Positions 17,485 to 25,966 of a DNA stretch of 64,000 nt are shown here, piece by piece. The stretch comes from Paenibacillus sp. Root52. Its GTDB lineage: Bacteria; Bacillota; Bacilli; Paenibacillales; Paenibacillaceae. The stretch covers positions 215,533-279,532 of the forward strand of contig NZ_LMFO01000033.1 of the NCBI RefSeq assembly GCF_001426865.1, written 5' to 3'. The translations under genes were made by a program, and so were the position numbers. The notes under the pieces are model-generated. The model was not told where the DNA came from and ran no database searches. It was given only the letters and a program-made list of their open reading frames with translations. Numbering within the stretch: the stretch's first letter is position 1; the number at the start of each line of letters is the position of its first letter.

Positions 17485-18240
17485 ATGAATGAAGCTGTAT
17501 TGGTGATTGAGGATGAACCCAAAATATCGCGCCTGCTTGAACTGGAACTGAAATACGAGGGGTACCAGGTAGGTAAGGCGGGCAGTGGAACAGAGGGACT
17601 CGAAATGTATGCGGACAGGCAGTGGGATCTTATTCTCCTGGATATTATGTTGCCTGGTCTGAGTGGAATTGAAGTGCTGCGTCGTATTCGTGCGAAGGAT
17701 GCGAGAATTCCAATCCTCATGCTTACCGCTAAAGATTCGGTGGAGGATAAAGTGTCGGGTCTAGATCTCGGGGCCAATGACTACATCACCAAACCATTTC
17801 GAATTGAAGAACTGCTTGCTCGTGTGCGGGCAGCACTGCGATTAAGTGCGGCGGCATCAACCGTCTCATCTACCTCTGCATCGACATCATCGGACATGAA
17901 TCATAAATCTCCTGCGAGCTCCTCTGATCTCACTTCAGGTTGGCTTACTGCGGCTGGACTGAAATTAAATGAAGGTACACGGGAGGTATCCCGGGATGGC
18001 ACACAGATTGAACTTACGCCACGTGAGTTTGATCTGCTTGTATATTTACTTCAGAATCAGCGTCAGGTACTGAGTCGGGAGCAGATTGTACAGGCGGTCT
18101 GGGGATATGATTATTATGGAGATACAAATGTGGTAGATGTATATATCCGATATGTGCGCAAAAAAGTAGATAACGGCTTCACGCCGCCATTAATACATAC
18201 CGTTCGGGGCGTCGGGTACGTCCTGAAGGAACAGTTATGA
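17485..18240 (+). CDS. OmpR/PhoB-type response regulator
   Basis: A 251-residue regulator: receiver 1-120 with phospho-acceptor Asp53 (LLDIMLPG) and Lys103 (ITKPF), an unusually long Ser/Thr linker about 125-150, then a winged-helix DNA-binding domain with LTPREFDLLVYLL and VDVYIRYVRKKV. The ATG at 17485, 8 bases after GAGGGGG, is preferred over GTG at 17461. The stop overlaps the kinase start (ATGA). OmpR-type regulators bind tandem direct repeats of about 10-11 bp, and such arrays lie before both downstream PepSY genes. Confidence 0.92.
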   Translation: MNEAVLVIEDEPKISRLLELELKYEGYQVGKAGSGTEGLEMYADRQWDLILLDIMLPGLSGIEVLRRIRAKDARIPILMLTAKDSVEDKVSGLDLGANDYITKPFRIEELLARVRAALRLSAAASTVSSTSASTSSDMNHKSPASSSDLTSGWLTAAGLKLNEGTREVSRDGTQIELTPREFDLLVYLLQNQRQVLSREQIVQAVWGYDYYGDTNVVDVYIRYVRKKVDNGFTPPLIHTVRGVGYVLKEQL

Positions 18241-19613
18241 GCTTGAAAAGTAAGATTTACGGATATTCTTCTGTACTGTTTGCTGTGCTTTTAATCGCTG
18301 TTAATTTGTCCGTATATATTGTATTTGAGCGAATGTCGATTAATAACGAGATTAAGCGGATTGAAGGAGAAGCCGAGTCTATTGTAAAAGGAGTGCGTCA
18401 GTCTGCCGGATCGATTCCGCCGGACGACTTGTTACGTGCCTACGCGCCGCTGGACGGCATGCTGCGGATCGTAAATGAAGACGGCACCAGCTCCGCACCG
18501 GTAACGGCAGAGTCAGGAGAGCAGCTAAGCAAGCTCTCCTATACGTATGAAAGTGAGAAGAGATCCGAGTACCTCCAGATCGGAAAGATCGGGTATGTCT
18601 GGGTATCACTACCTGTCATTTGGCCGGATGGTGAAGTGGTGAATGTGCAAGTAACCGAGAGCATCGCCGAGACGGAGCGTGGTTTATCTGTGCTTCGAAC
18701 TGTTCTGGTTGCTGTGACAATCATTGCGTTGATTCCCGCTATCATCTCCAGCCGGATTCTAGCGAACCGGATGACTAGGCCAATCCAACAAATGACACGT
18801 ACGATGGGAGACATCCAGTCTAGTGGTCAGTTTAAGCGTCTTCCACTGGATGCCAAATCCAAGGATGAATTGAACACGATGGGACAGACATTTAATCGCA
18901 TGATGGATCTGCTGGAATCGAACTTTGAGCGGCAAGAACGCTTCGTTTCCGATGCCTCTCATGAATTGAAAACACCGCTGACCATTATCGAGAGCTACGC
19001 GAGTTTGCTCCAGAGGAGAGGGAAGGAACGCCCTGAGGTATTTGACGAAGCCGTTGAAGCCATTCTGTCCGAGTCGATCCGTATGCGGGAGATGACGGAG
19101 CAGCTGTTATTGCTAGCGAAGCAGCCAGAGCAGTGGAATGTGCAACTAGAGCGAGTGGATATTAACCGACTCGTGCAGGATTCCACGAGAGCATTCCGTG
19201 AAGCCTACCATCGTGAGGTGATCTGTCACGATGCAGGACATATATGGGCTATCAGCGATGAGAGTAAGCTGAAGCAACTCTTGTTTATTTTGCTGGATAA
19301 CGCCCGAAAGTATAGTGAGGAACAGATTGAAGTTTATGTTAAGACACATCATCAGGAGAGCTGGATACAGATTGTGGACACAGGGATCGGCATGAGTGAA
19401 GCGGATCTAGCCAAAGTATTTGATCGATTCTACCGCGTTGATCCAGCGAGAACGCGTGGTAGCGGAGAGAGCGGATCGGGTCTCGGCTTGTCTTTGGCCA
19501 AGGATCTAGCCGGGGCGGTTGGTGCACGTATTGAGTTGACCAGCACAGAGGGTGTTGGGACGACGGCTACAATTATTTTGCCATCTTCTGTACAGCGTGG
19601 CTCACTCTCATGA
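18237..19613 (+). CDS. Sensor histidine kinase
   Basis: A 458-residue membrane kinase: span near 10-30, extracellular sensor about 35-150, second span about 155-175, HAMP (RPIQQMTRTMGDIQ) to 230, HisKA with phospho-accepting His242 (SDASHELKTPL), HATPase with LLDNARKYS, DTGIGM and GSGLGLSLAK. Translationally coupled to its regulator by a 4-base overlap. The extracellular part has no named domain that I can see. The following PepSY genes suggest a cell-envelope or extracellular-protease signal, but that is inference. Confidence 0.92.
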   Translation: MSLKSKIYGYSSVLFAVLLIAVNLSVYIVFERMSINNEIKRIEGEAESIVKGVRQSAGSIPPDDLLRAYAPLDGMLRIVNEDGTSSAPVTAESGEQLSKLSYTYESEKRSEYLQIGKIGYVWVSLPVIWPDGEVVNVQVTESIAETERGLSVLRTVLVAVTIIALIPAIISSRILANRMTRPIQQMTRTMGDIQSSGQFKRLPLDAKSKDELNTMGQTFNRMMDLLESNFERQERFVSDASHELKTPLTIIESYASLLQRRGKERPEVFDEAVEAILSESIRMREMTEQLLLLAKQPEQWNVQLERVDINRLVQDSTRAFREAYHREVICHDAGHIWAISDESKLKQLLFILLDNARKYSEEQIEVYVKTHHQESWIQIVDTGIGMSEADLAKVFDRFYRVDPARTRGSGESGSGLGLSLAKDLAGAVGARIELTSTEGVGTTATIILPSSVQRGSLS

Positions 19614-19633
19614 AATTCTCATTCTTCTCTTAT
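19606..19633 (+). promoter_or_regulatory. Three 11-bp phased direct repeats, candidate response-regulator site
   Basis: TCTCAT at 19606, TCTCAT at 19617 and TCTTAT at 19628 repeat at exactly 11 bp, in the layout OmpR-type dimers use. The first copy overlaps the kinase stop codon. The array ends about 60 bases before the first PepSY gene. The same hexamer array precedes the second PepSY gene. Confidence 0.6.
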
Positions 19634-19690
19634 ATACTGATGACAGGATAACGTCTCGGATAAATAGAGCGTATTGAAGGAGGGAAGAGC

Positions 19691-20491
19691 ATGGAGGAAT
19701 ATCGTGAGGAGCCTGAAATGAAGCGAGAGGAACATCGTCTTTCAAATAAATCGAGGTTCCAGCGTCCGGTATGGTGGAGCCTGGCGGCACTCGTGCTGTT
19801 GTTGATATTAGCAGTTAGTTGGTGGAAGCCGTGGCAATCTGGCCGTGTAATGTTGACGGCAGAGGCTGCCGAGCAATCGGTGCTGGCTCAATATCCTGGG
19901 GGAGAGATTGTGAACTCTACGTTGAAGGATGGGACGTATCTCATGCAGCTTCGAACCGAAACGGGGTTATATGACGTTCAACTTGATGCGGTAACCTCTA
20001 CGGTGAATTCCATTAAACGACTGGAGTCTAACCCACAAGCCGAAGAGAAAACCTTGTGGAGCCGCGAGCAAATTAAGACCGAATTACAGAAACAAACAGA
20101 TGGTGAATTGGACTCACTTGAACTGGTTGAACAACAAGGTAGCCCGGTATATAACGCTATATTGATTATGAAGGACAACAGTCGTGAGCAATGGACGGTG
20201 GATCCCTATAACGGGCAGAAGCAGTCTTCAAAAGTATTGGATGCTCCTGCGGTAAACGAGCCGGCTCAAGAAAACAACAAGCCGCAGTTCTTGAGCGAGA
20301 AACAGGCTGAGCAGAAGGCACTTGCCAGAGTGCCAGGGGAAGTGGATGATATTGAACTCCGTGGCACGAATAGCGGTAATCCATATTATCTGGTTGAAAT
20401 TGACCTGGAGGATGGCAGGGAAGCCATTGTTCAGGTGAATGCAATCTCTGGGGCAATCCGTTCTGTAACATGGGACGAGGATGAAGATTAA
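19691..20491 (+). CDS. Membrane-anchored PepSY-domain protein
   Basis: A 266-residue protein with a basic cytoplasmic tail, one span (VWWSLAALVLLLILAVSWW, about 26-46) and an extracellular part holding two or three PepSY-like units; the clearest is the last (about 200-266: SEKQAEQKALARVPGEVDDI to INAISGAIRSV). PepSY domains are thought to inhibit peptidases at the cell surface. GAAGGAGGGA precedes the start. It follows the two-component genes on the same strand, and repeats at 19606-19633 suggest it is a target of that system. Confidence 0.82.
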   Translation: MEEYREEPEMKREEHRLSNKSRFQRPVWWSLAALVLLLILAVSWWKPWQSGRVMLTAEAAEQSVLAQYPGGEIVNSTLKDGTYLMQLRTETGLYDVQLDAVTSTVNSIKRLESNPQAEEKTLWSREQIKTELQKQTDGELDSLELVEQQGSPVYNAILIMKDNSREQWTVDPYNGQKQSSKVLDAPAVNEPAQENNKPQFLSEKQAEQKALARVPGEVDDIELRGTNSGNPYYLVEIDLEDGREAIVQVNAISGAIRSVTWDEDED

Positions 20492-20496
20492 CGGGT

Positions 20497-20546
20497 TCTC
20501 CTCATTTTCTCATCAAATTCTAATGTGTCTCTCGCTGAACTCTCAT
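20497..20546 (+). promoter_or_regulatory. Five 11-bp phased direct repeats, candidate response-regulator array
   Basis: TCTCCT 20497, TCTCAT 20508, TCTAAT 20519, TCTCGC 20530 and TCTCAT 20541 are spaced at exactly 11 bp, consensus YTCTMAT. A TATTCT -10 candidate at 20557-20562 places the last repeats over the -35 region, as for an activator. The same element lies at 19606-19633. Confidence 0.65.
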
Positions 20547-20605
20547 TCGCACAGGTTATTCTATAACTGTAGACGAGAACGAGAACAACACAACCGAGGA
20601 GATGA

Positions 20606-21241
20606 ATGATGATGAACAAAACTAAACTATGGATTGGAAGCTTATCAGCAGCTGTATTATTGGGAGGATCAGCGGTAGCCGCGAGTGGAAGTGTGAACGG
20701 GCAATCCGTACAGACGACACCAACATCTACTTCACAATCAACAACCCAGAACCAGAGCAATACTGGAAAATTACTTACGGTGACACAAGCCAAAGCAGCG
20801 GCTCTAAAAGCAGCCGATGGCAATGGCAAAGTGGACGATGTGGATCTGGAACGTCGCAATGGACAGATTATCTATGAAGTAGAGATCGACAGACGAGGAA
20901 GCAATGACGTTATCGTTCGTTTAGATGCTTACACAGGTAAAGTTCTTGCGGTGGTAAATGACGACGACGATGATGACGATGATTATAACGGTGCTGTAAC
21001 CAACAATTCATCCAGCACATCTGCATCGAATCAGGTTAAATTAACGGTAGCTCAGGCTTCCGACATCGCATTAAAACAAGTGACAGGTGCCAAAGTAACC
21101 AAAGTCGAGCTGGATCATGACGATGGTCGTTATGTCTATGAAATCGAGTTGAGAACTGCACAAGGTGAAGCTGATGTGGATATCGATGCAAACACAGGTA
21201 AAGTGCTATCATTCGATCAAGACTTTGATGATGAAGATTAA
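20606..21241 (+). CDS. Secreted two-PepSY-domain protein
   Basis: A 211-residue exported protein: signal peptide through about residue 27 (LLGGSAVAASG), Ser/Thr/Gln-rich spacer, PepSY 1 (about 55-115, TVTQAKAAALKAADG to LDAYTGKVLAV), an eight-aspartate run that could bind calcium, then PepSY 2 (about 145-205, ending IDANTGKVLSF). ATGs at 20606, 20609 and 20612 are all possible; GAGGAG lies just upstream. It has its own promoter array and a terminator at 21309-21334. Probable role: periplasm-equivalent inhibitor or modulator of a protease, unproven. Confidence 0.82.
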   Translation: MMMNKTKLWIGSLSAAVLLGGSAVAASGSVNGQSVQTTPTSTSQSTTQNQSNTGKLLTVTQAKAAALKAADGNGKVDDVDLERRNGQIIYEVEIDRRGSNDVIVRLDAYTGKVLAVVNDDDDDDDDYNGAVTNNSSSTSASNQVKLTVAQASDIALKQVTGAKVTKVELDHDDGRYVYEIELRTAQGEADVDIDANTGKVLSFDQDFDDED

Positions 21242-21308
21242 GAACTTTGATTCACTTTGATTTTTAGTTTAAATTAAATGCTGTGCAACAGAAGATACAC
21301 TTGCAGAG

Positions 21309-21334
21309 GGCGCTTCGCATGAAGCGTCTTTTTG
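21309..21334 (+). terminator. Terminator after the PepSY gene
   Basis: GGCGCTTC-GCAT-GAAGCGTC stem followed by five T. Confidence 0.85.
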
Positions 21335-21685
21335 TTGTGTAGCGGCAGTAGCGTATGTTCACTCGCATTATGTAGCATGTTGTGCGATAAGATATTGGGT
21401 TCGCGGTGAGTTACTACCTGTCTATACATTATAGTATCGAGTATGTAGTGCAAACGCACATCGGTCTGATCATTTTTGTAATTTAATGTGCATTCGTACA
21501 TATTCCGCAGAATTGTTCACTATTCAGCAATAAGAAATATGGATACAATTGGAAACTGGAGGTGAGCGCTAAACCCAACATATGGAGTAAGCTACGACAT
21601 ACTGAATTGAGGAATTGCAAAGGAAGAGGTGGCATCTTAATCTCTTTTGTAAGCGCTTCACTAAAATCATTGGAGGTGTAGCTGT
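21335..21685. promoter_or_regulatory. Long 5' region of the GH43 gene with a cre-like site
   Basis: No gene is seen in these 350 bases. TTGTAAGCGCTTCA at 21647-21660 contains the AGCGCT core of CcpA/LacI-type operators but is one base shorter than the cre consensus on its right side. It lies about 25 bases before the GH43 start, a usual place for repression. Confidence 0.35.
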
Positions 21686-23200
21686 ATGCAAATTGCTCAT
21701 CATCAACATAGTGATCATATGAATAAGAACGGTCGTCGTTTCTCCCATCATTTATGTTATCTACTTGCTCTAATTCTAGCATTCCAGGCATTAGGTGCTC
21801 TCCTTGTCCCGGGATCGTCTGCTTCAGCCGCTTCAGTCAGTATAACGAATGGGGTACAGTTCAAGGATACCAATGGTAACGTGATCCATGCTCATGGTGG
21901 CGGGATGATCCAAGCAGATGGCTTTTATTATTGGTTCGGAGAAAATCGCAATCCTAATGGAACATTTAAGGCCGTGTCCGTCTATCGTTCATCGGATCTG
22001 AAAAACTGGGAATATCGTAACGATGTGCTAACAAGTCAATCGGCAACAGAGCTGAACATATCCAACATTGAACGTCCCAAAGTGATTTACAATAGTGCGA
22101 CAGGAAAATACGTGCTCTGGATGCACAAAGAAAATGGTCTCGATTACGGCGAAGCCAAGGTGGCTGTTGCCACCTCAAGCACAGTGGATGGGGAATACAC
22201 GTATATAGGAAGCTACCGTCCACTTGGTTATGATTCCAGAGACATGACCGTATATAACGATAATGGAACAGCGTATCTCATCTCAGCTACTCGTGTGAAT
22301 GCAGATCTAAATATATACAAGCTCACCCCCGATTTCCTCGGTGTGGAGTCATTAGTGACCACATTATGGCCTGGGCAATATCGGGAGGCACCAGCCATTT
22401 TTAAGAAAGATGGGGTGTATTTCCTCATTACGTCGGGAGCAACCGGCTGGAATCCGAATCAGGCTAAATATGCAACAGCCACAAGCATTACCGGTACATG
22501 GAGCGGGCTGAGTAACTTTGGGGATAGTACCACTTACGGATCTCAATCCACTTATGTGCTTCCAGTGGAAGGTTCGCAAGGAACGTCATATCTCTATATG
22601 GGTGATCGTTGGGCTGGTGCTTGGAGCGGCCCTGTGCAGGATTCTAAATATGTGTGGTTGCCGTTATCCTTTCCAAGCACAACGAGTCTAACGATGAATT
22701 GGGCAAGTAGCATTACGATTGATACAGCCGCAGGAACGATTACAGGTGCTAATAATCCCGACGTATGGGATGCGAATGCTTCCTACCAGTTCGTCAGTCG
22801 GAAGAGCAATAAATTGCTGAATGTCATCGGTGGATCATCTGATAATGGTGCTGATCTAGAGCAGCGTGCAGATCAAGGCAGCACAAGTCAGCAGTGGCAG
22901 ATCACGGATGCGGGAGGTGGATATGTCAAAATCATCAATCGTGCCAGTGGCAAACTCATTGGTGTTGAGAATGGCTCTACAGCCGATGGTGCTGTCATTG
23001 AGCAATGGAATGACGGAGGCTGGGCGAGTCAGCAGTGGCAGCTCGTCAGCGTTGGTGGAGGATATTATAAATTGAAAAACCGGAGCACAGGCAAGCTGCT
23101 CGACATCTCAGGGCAATCGCTCGCTGATGGTGCAGCCGCAATCCAGTGGACTGATAATGGCGGTACGAATCAACATTTCCAAATTATCAAGGTTCAATAA
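21686..23200 (+). CDS. Secreted GH43 (subfamily 24-like) exo-beta-1,3-galactanase with CBM13
   Basis: A 504-residue exported enzyme. A signal peptide runs to about residue 49 (SASAAS). A five-bladed GH43 domain covers about 52-340. Residues 355-504 form a ricin-type beta-trefoil (CBM13) with three QQWQ/HFQI-type repeats. The combination matches GH43_24 galactanases that trim the beta-1,3-galactan backbone of arabinogalactan proteins. Glu234 (QYREAPAIF) fits the general acid, and Gln287 (YGSQSTYVLP) fits the glutamine reported as base in this subfamily, which lacks the usual Asp. GGAGG precedes the ATG. Substrate is inferred from architecture. Confidence 0.8.
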   Translation: MQIAHHQHSDHMNKNGRRFSHHLCYLLALILAFQALGALLVPGSSASAASVSITNGVQFKDTNGNVIHAHGGGMIQADGFYYWFGENRNPNGTFKAVSVYRSSDLKNWEYRNDVLTSQSATELNISNIERPKVIYNSATGKYVLWMHKENGLDYGEAKVAVATSSTVDGEYTYIGSYRPLGYDSRDMTVYNDNGTAYLISATRVNADLNIYKLTPDFLGVESLVTTLWPGQYREAPAIFKKDGVYFLITSGATGWNPNQAKYATATSITGTWSGLSNFGDSTTYGSQSTYVLPVEGSQGTSYLYMGDRWAGAWSGPVQDSKYVWLPLSFPSTTSLTMNWASSITIDTAAGTITGANNPDVWDANASYQFVSRKSNKLLNVIGGSSDNGADLEQRADQGSTSQQWQITDAGGGYVKIINRASGKLIGVENGSTADGAVIEQWNDGGWASQQWQLVSVGGGYYKLKNRSTGKLLDISGQSLADGAAAIQWTDNGGTNQHFQIIKVQ

Positions 23201-23248
23201 ATCATTACATCTTTAAATTGCCCAATCGCCAAATGAAAATTAACCAAT

Positions 23249-23292
23249 GCCAGCCTCCGCATCCTATTCATATGCAGGATACGGAGGCTGGC
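23249..23292. terminator. Terminator-like hairpin after GH43
   Basis: GCCAGCCTCCG / CGGAGGCTGGC perfect arms with a further partly paired inner stem. No T tract follows, so it could be a weak terminator or an mRNA stabiliser. Confidence 0.5.
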
Positions 23293-23393
23293 ATACAAGC
23301 ATAACTATGTTATTAACGCACGATCACTTCCGCTATGGTGAGGTAGAATGACCGCGATTATATTAGATGGCACCGCACCTCTGCGATGACCAT

Positions 23394-24125
23394 TCACTTG
23401 CGCTCTCTGCGAATCCAGAACTGGAATACATCACTTCTCAAGTAATCAAAGGAATACAATACTTCTCGATTTTGCTGATCATAATGCAATTGCTTCATGA
23501 GAAGCACAGGAGTCTCTTCCATATGATTCTGCAACCGTCCTACATACTTGTCTTTCTTCGGGGGAACCACCAGCTCCGTGTCTGCTCTAGCGATATGAAT
23601 CCTGCGCGTATCCTCTAGAAACTTGAATAATGACCCCGAGAAGTCCGCACGTTCAAAAGCATCTCCTACCAATTCCTTAGGCATAATATTAATGGAGTAG
23701 GTTACAGCCTCCCCATCTGCATATCGGACTCGCTCAACCTTGATTACTGTAGAGCCTTCTTCGATATTTAGCGCCTCAGCCCATTCTTTCGTGCACGTTA
23801 CTTCTCCGATCATTTCCTTCGTATCCGTTTCGGTTAAACCTGCCAGCTTAATCATCGTACCGATGCTCTGTAAGAACTCCAGCCGGCTAGGAATGCCCGG
23901 GAGTGGTTTAATGACAAAGGTACCTACACCATGCCTCACCAGCAGCTTTCCCTCTTGCTCTAATAGCTTGATTGCTGCACGAAGGGTCTCTCTGCTGACG
24001 CTGAAATGTTTAGCCAGTTCATACTCGGAAGGCAATTTTTCTCCAACATGCCATACCTTGTTCTCGATCATCATTTCCAGTTCATGCTTGATGTGCTGGT
24101 AACCACTCAATGAATCAAACCTCAT
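23394..24125 (-). CDS. GntR family (HutC subfamily) transcriptional regulator
   Basis: A 243-residue regulator: N-terminal winged helix (GEKLPSEYELAKHFSVSRETLRAAIKLLEQEG) and a C-terminal UTRA effector domain from about 85. It is the last gene of the minus-strand ABC operon and probably represses it; two GTCTAGAC-type half-palindromic operators lie before the first gene at 28091-28106. The ATG at 24125 abuts AGGAG; a TTG at 24110 with an 8-base spacing to GAGGT is an alternative start. Effector unknown, likely a sugar or sugar phosphate. Confidence 0.88.
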   Translation of the reverse strand: MRFDSLSGYQHIKHELEMMIENKVWHVGEKLPSEYELAKHFSVSRETLRAAIKLLEQEGKLLVRHGVGTFVIKPLPGIPSRLEFLQSIGTMIKLAGLTETDTKEMIGEVTCTKEWAEALNIEEGSTVIKVERVRYADGEAVTYSINIMPKELVGDAFERADFSGSLFKFLEDTRRIHIARADTELVVPPKKDKYVGRLQNHMEETPVLLMKQLHYDQQNREVLYSFDYLRSDVFQFWIRRERK

Positions 24126-24154
24126 CTCCTATAGTTTTATGCCGCCCGCTGCTT

Positions 24155-25072
24155 CTACTTAACAAGCTCTATCGTTCCTTCCATCACGTCTACTCGAATG
24201 ATCCGATGCTCCGTGGATAGCCTCTCCGTGTAAAATAGTTGTGCATCGGAATGCTCGCAAATTAACGGCTCCATCGCTGCATGAGGAAGCTGATAAGTCC
24301 CCTGATCATCTGCGCTGATAACGACAGCGTGTGGTGACCATGCCCGAAGGTTATCTTCGGAGAGGTGGCTCGCGTCACCATGATGCGGGGCTTGCAGGGT
24401 GTGAACCGATCCGATCTCATCGGCATAAGGCTCCCAATAATCTAATCCTACATCCGAGGTGAGCAGTGCTACGGAGTCGCATTTGTTTTTGATGAGTACC
24501 GCTAATGATGCATGGTTGAGCATCCGGTCAATGGTGGTTAATCGCTCTTCCTGTTGATCCAGTTGGGTGAAATTTAATTGATCTAATTCCTCGGTGAGCT
24601 GTGTCCATTTGTGCTGGCTAGGCGTAAGGATTCGGAACTCCATATCCTGTTCAACAATCGTATGACGTTTCTTGATTTCCGTTTTCTTGATGCCCAGTTC
24701 ATCTATGCGATTCAAAATGGCAGCATATAGCGTGAACGAGCCTAGAATTGGTGTGGAATAATCGTTTAATGCACTTTGTTGAACGTGCCCAGGCAGAGGT
24801 AGATGCAGAATGACCTCCTCGATAGGGACATGACCTAGAATAGGGAGTACACCGCCAACATGATCTCTGTGAAAATGCGTTAGAACGAGCACATCAATCT
24901 TCGTAATTTCATATTCTTGAAGATACTGTTCCAGACTACAACGACGCGGATTGGTCATCGGGTTCACATCTCCACCGTCTACTACGAGGCAGTAGGTGCA
25001 GTGTTCCTCCATCCGCCGAATAACCGTGGCTTCACCGAAGCCAACATTAAGGAAATCAATGAACCATTTCAT
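24155..25072 (-). CDS. MBL-fold metallohydrolase (ComEC-C-like)
   Basis: A 305-residue soluble protein. The metal motif HFHRDH (His66, His68, Asp70, His71) is intact, and PHHGDASHLSEDN carries another expected ligand. The opening FIDFLNVGFGEATVIR and the PHHG segment resemble the C-terminal ComEC/Rec2-like MBL group, many of which are phosphodiesterases or nucleases. No signal peptide. It overlaps the upstream permease stop by 4 bases (ATGA), so it belongs to the transporter operon. A role in processing the imported compound is inferred. Confidence 0.82.
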   Translation of the reverse strand: MKWFIDFLNVGFGEATVIRRMEEHCTYCLVVDGGDVNPMTNPRRCSLEQYLQEYEITKIDVLVLTHFHRDHVGGVLPILGHVPIEEVILHLPLPGHVQQSALNDYSTPILGSFTLYAAILNRIDELGIKKTEIKKRHTIVEQDMEFRILTPSQHKWTQLTEELDQLNFTQLDQQEERLTTIDRMLNHASLAVLIKNKCDSVALLTSDVGLDYWEPYADEIGSVHTLQAPHHGDASHLSEDNLRAWSPHAVVISADDQGTYQLPHAAMEPLICEHSDAQLFYTERLSTEHRIIRVDVMEGTIELVK

Positions 25073-25941
25073 GCTGTTCCTCCCATCGAACGTTTGATAT
25101 AGAACACGGAGAACACCAGTACCAGCATCACCATAATCACCGATGCAGCCGCGCCATATCCAATTTGGAGATTGTACACGCCCTGCTTGTAGATATATTG
25201 AGTAATGGTCGTTGTTGAATTGGCTGGTCCACCACCAGTCAGAATGTTGACTTTATCGAATAACCGGAACGTATCAATAGTGCGAAGCAAAATAACCATG
25301 AATAAGGTCGGCATAATGTTCGGCAGTGTAATGTGGAAAAAGATGCGCAGCTTACCTGCCCCGTCTACTTTGGCTGCCTCGAATTGTGATCGAGGAATGG
25401 ATTGTAGTCCTGCATATAACAATAGGAAGGCAAACGGTGTCCATTGCCAAATATCAATGAACAAGATGGCATTGAAGGCAATGTTGATGTCCATCAGGAA
25501 GTTAAATGGCCCCACACCGAACCAGTGAAGCAGATGGTTGACGATGCCGTTGTGATTGCTGAGCATCATTTGCCAGATCAAGGCCACCGTAACCGGAGGT
25601 AATAATGATGGAATAAGCATCGTGATCCGCAATACTTTCTGCCCGCGTCTCATGCTCTCGATGAGCACGGCAATGCCAAGCCCCAGAGCCGTTTCGATTG
25701 AAACGGCCAGGAACATGAATTTGAGCGTATTCCAGACGGCTTGACGGAACTGTTCGTCCTGAATGATTTTGACATAATTGCTGAATCCAATGAACTGCTT
25801 CGCATCACTTGCCAAATAATAATAGTCCGTGAAGCTGTTGGTCACGGTATAGATAAATGGGAATACGGTCACGCAGATTAACAACAACGTTACAGGAGCC
25901 AGCATCGCCCATTGAAAGCCTCGTTTACTTGCCAAGTTCAT
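25069..25941 (-). CDS. Sugar ABC transporter permease (MalF/UgpA type)
   Basis: A 290-residue membrane protein with six spans. The EAA loop (EAAKVDGAGKLRIFFHITLPNI) marks the ATPase-contact site of importers. The ATG at 25941, after GAAAGGAG, is preferred to the open upstream frame, which would overlap the binding-protein gene. Works with the permease at 27228-28067 and the binding protein between them. No ATPase is in the operon, so a shared MsmX-like ATPase elsewhere is presumed. Confidence 0.88.
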   Translation of the reverse strand: MNLASKRGFQWAMLAPVTLLLICVTVFPFIYTVTNSFTDYYYLASDAKQFIGFSNYVKIIQDEQFRQAVWNTLKFMFLAVSIETALGLGIAVLIESMRRGQKVLRITMLIPSLLPPVTVALIWQMMLSNHNGIVNHLLHWFGVGPFNFLMDINIAFNAILFIDIWQWTPFAFLLLYAGLQSIPRSQFEAAKVDGAGKLRIFFHITLPNIMPTLFMVILLRTIDTFRLFDKVNILTGGGPANSTTTITQYIYKQGVYNLQIGYGAAASVIMVMLVLVFSVFYIKRSMGGTA

Positions 25942-25966
25942 TGCACTCCTTTCCGATGAATGAACC

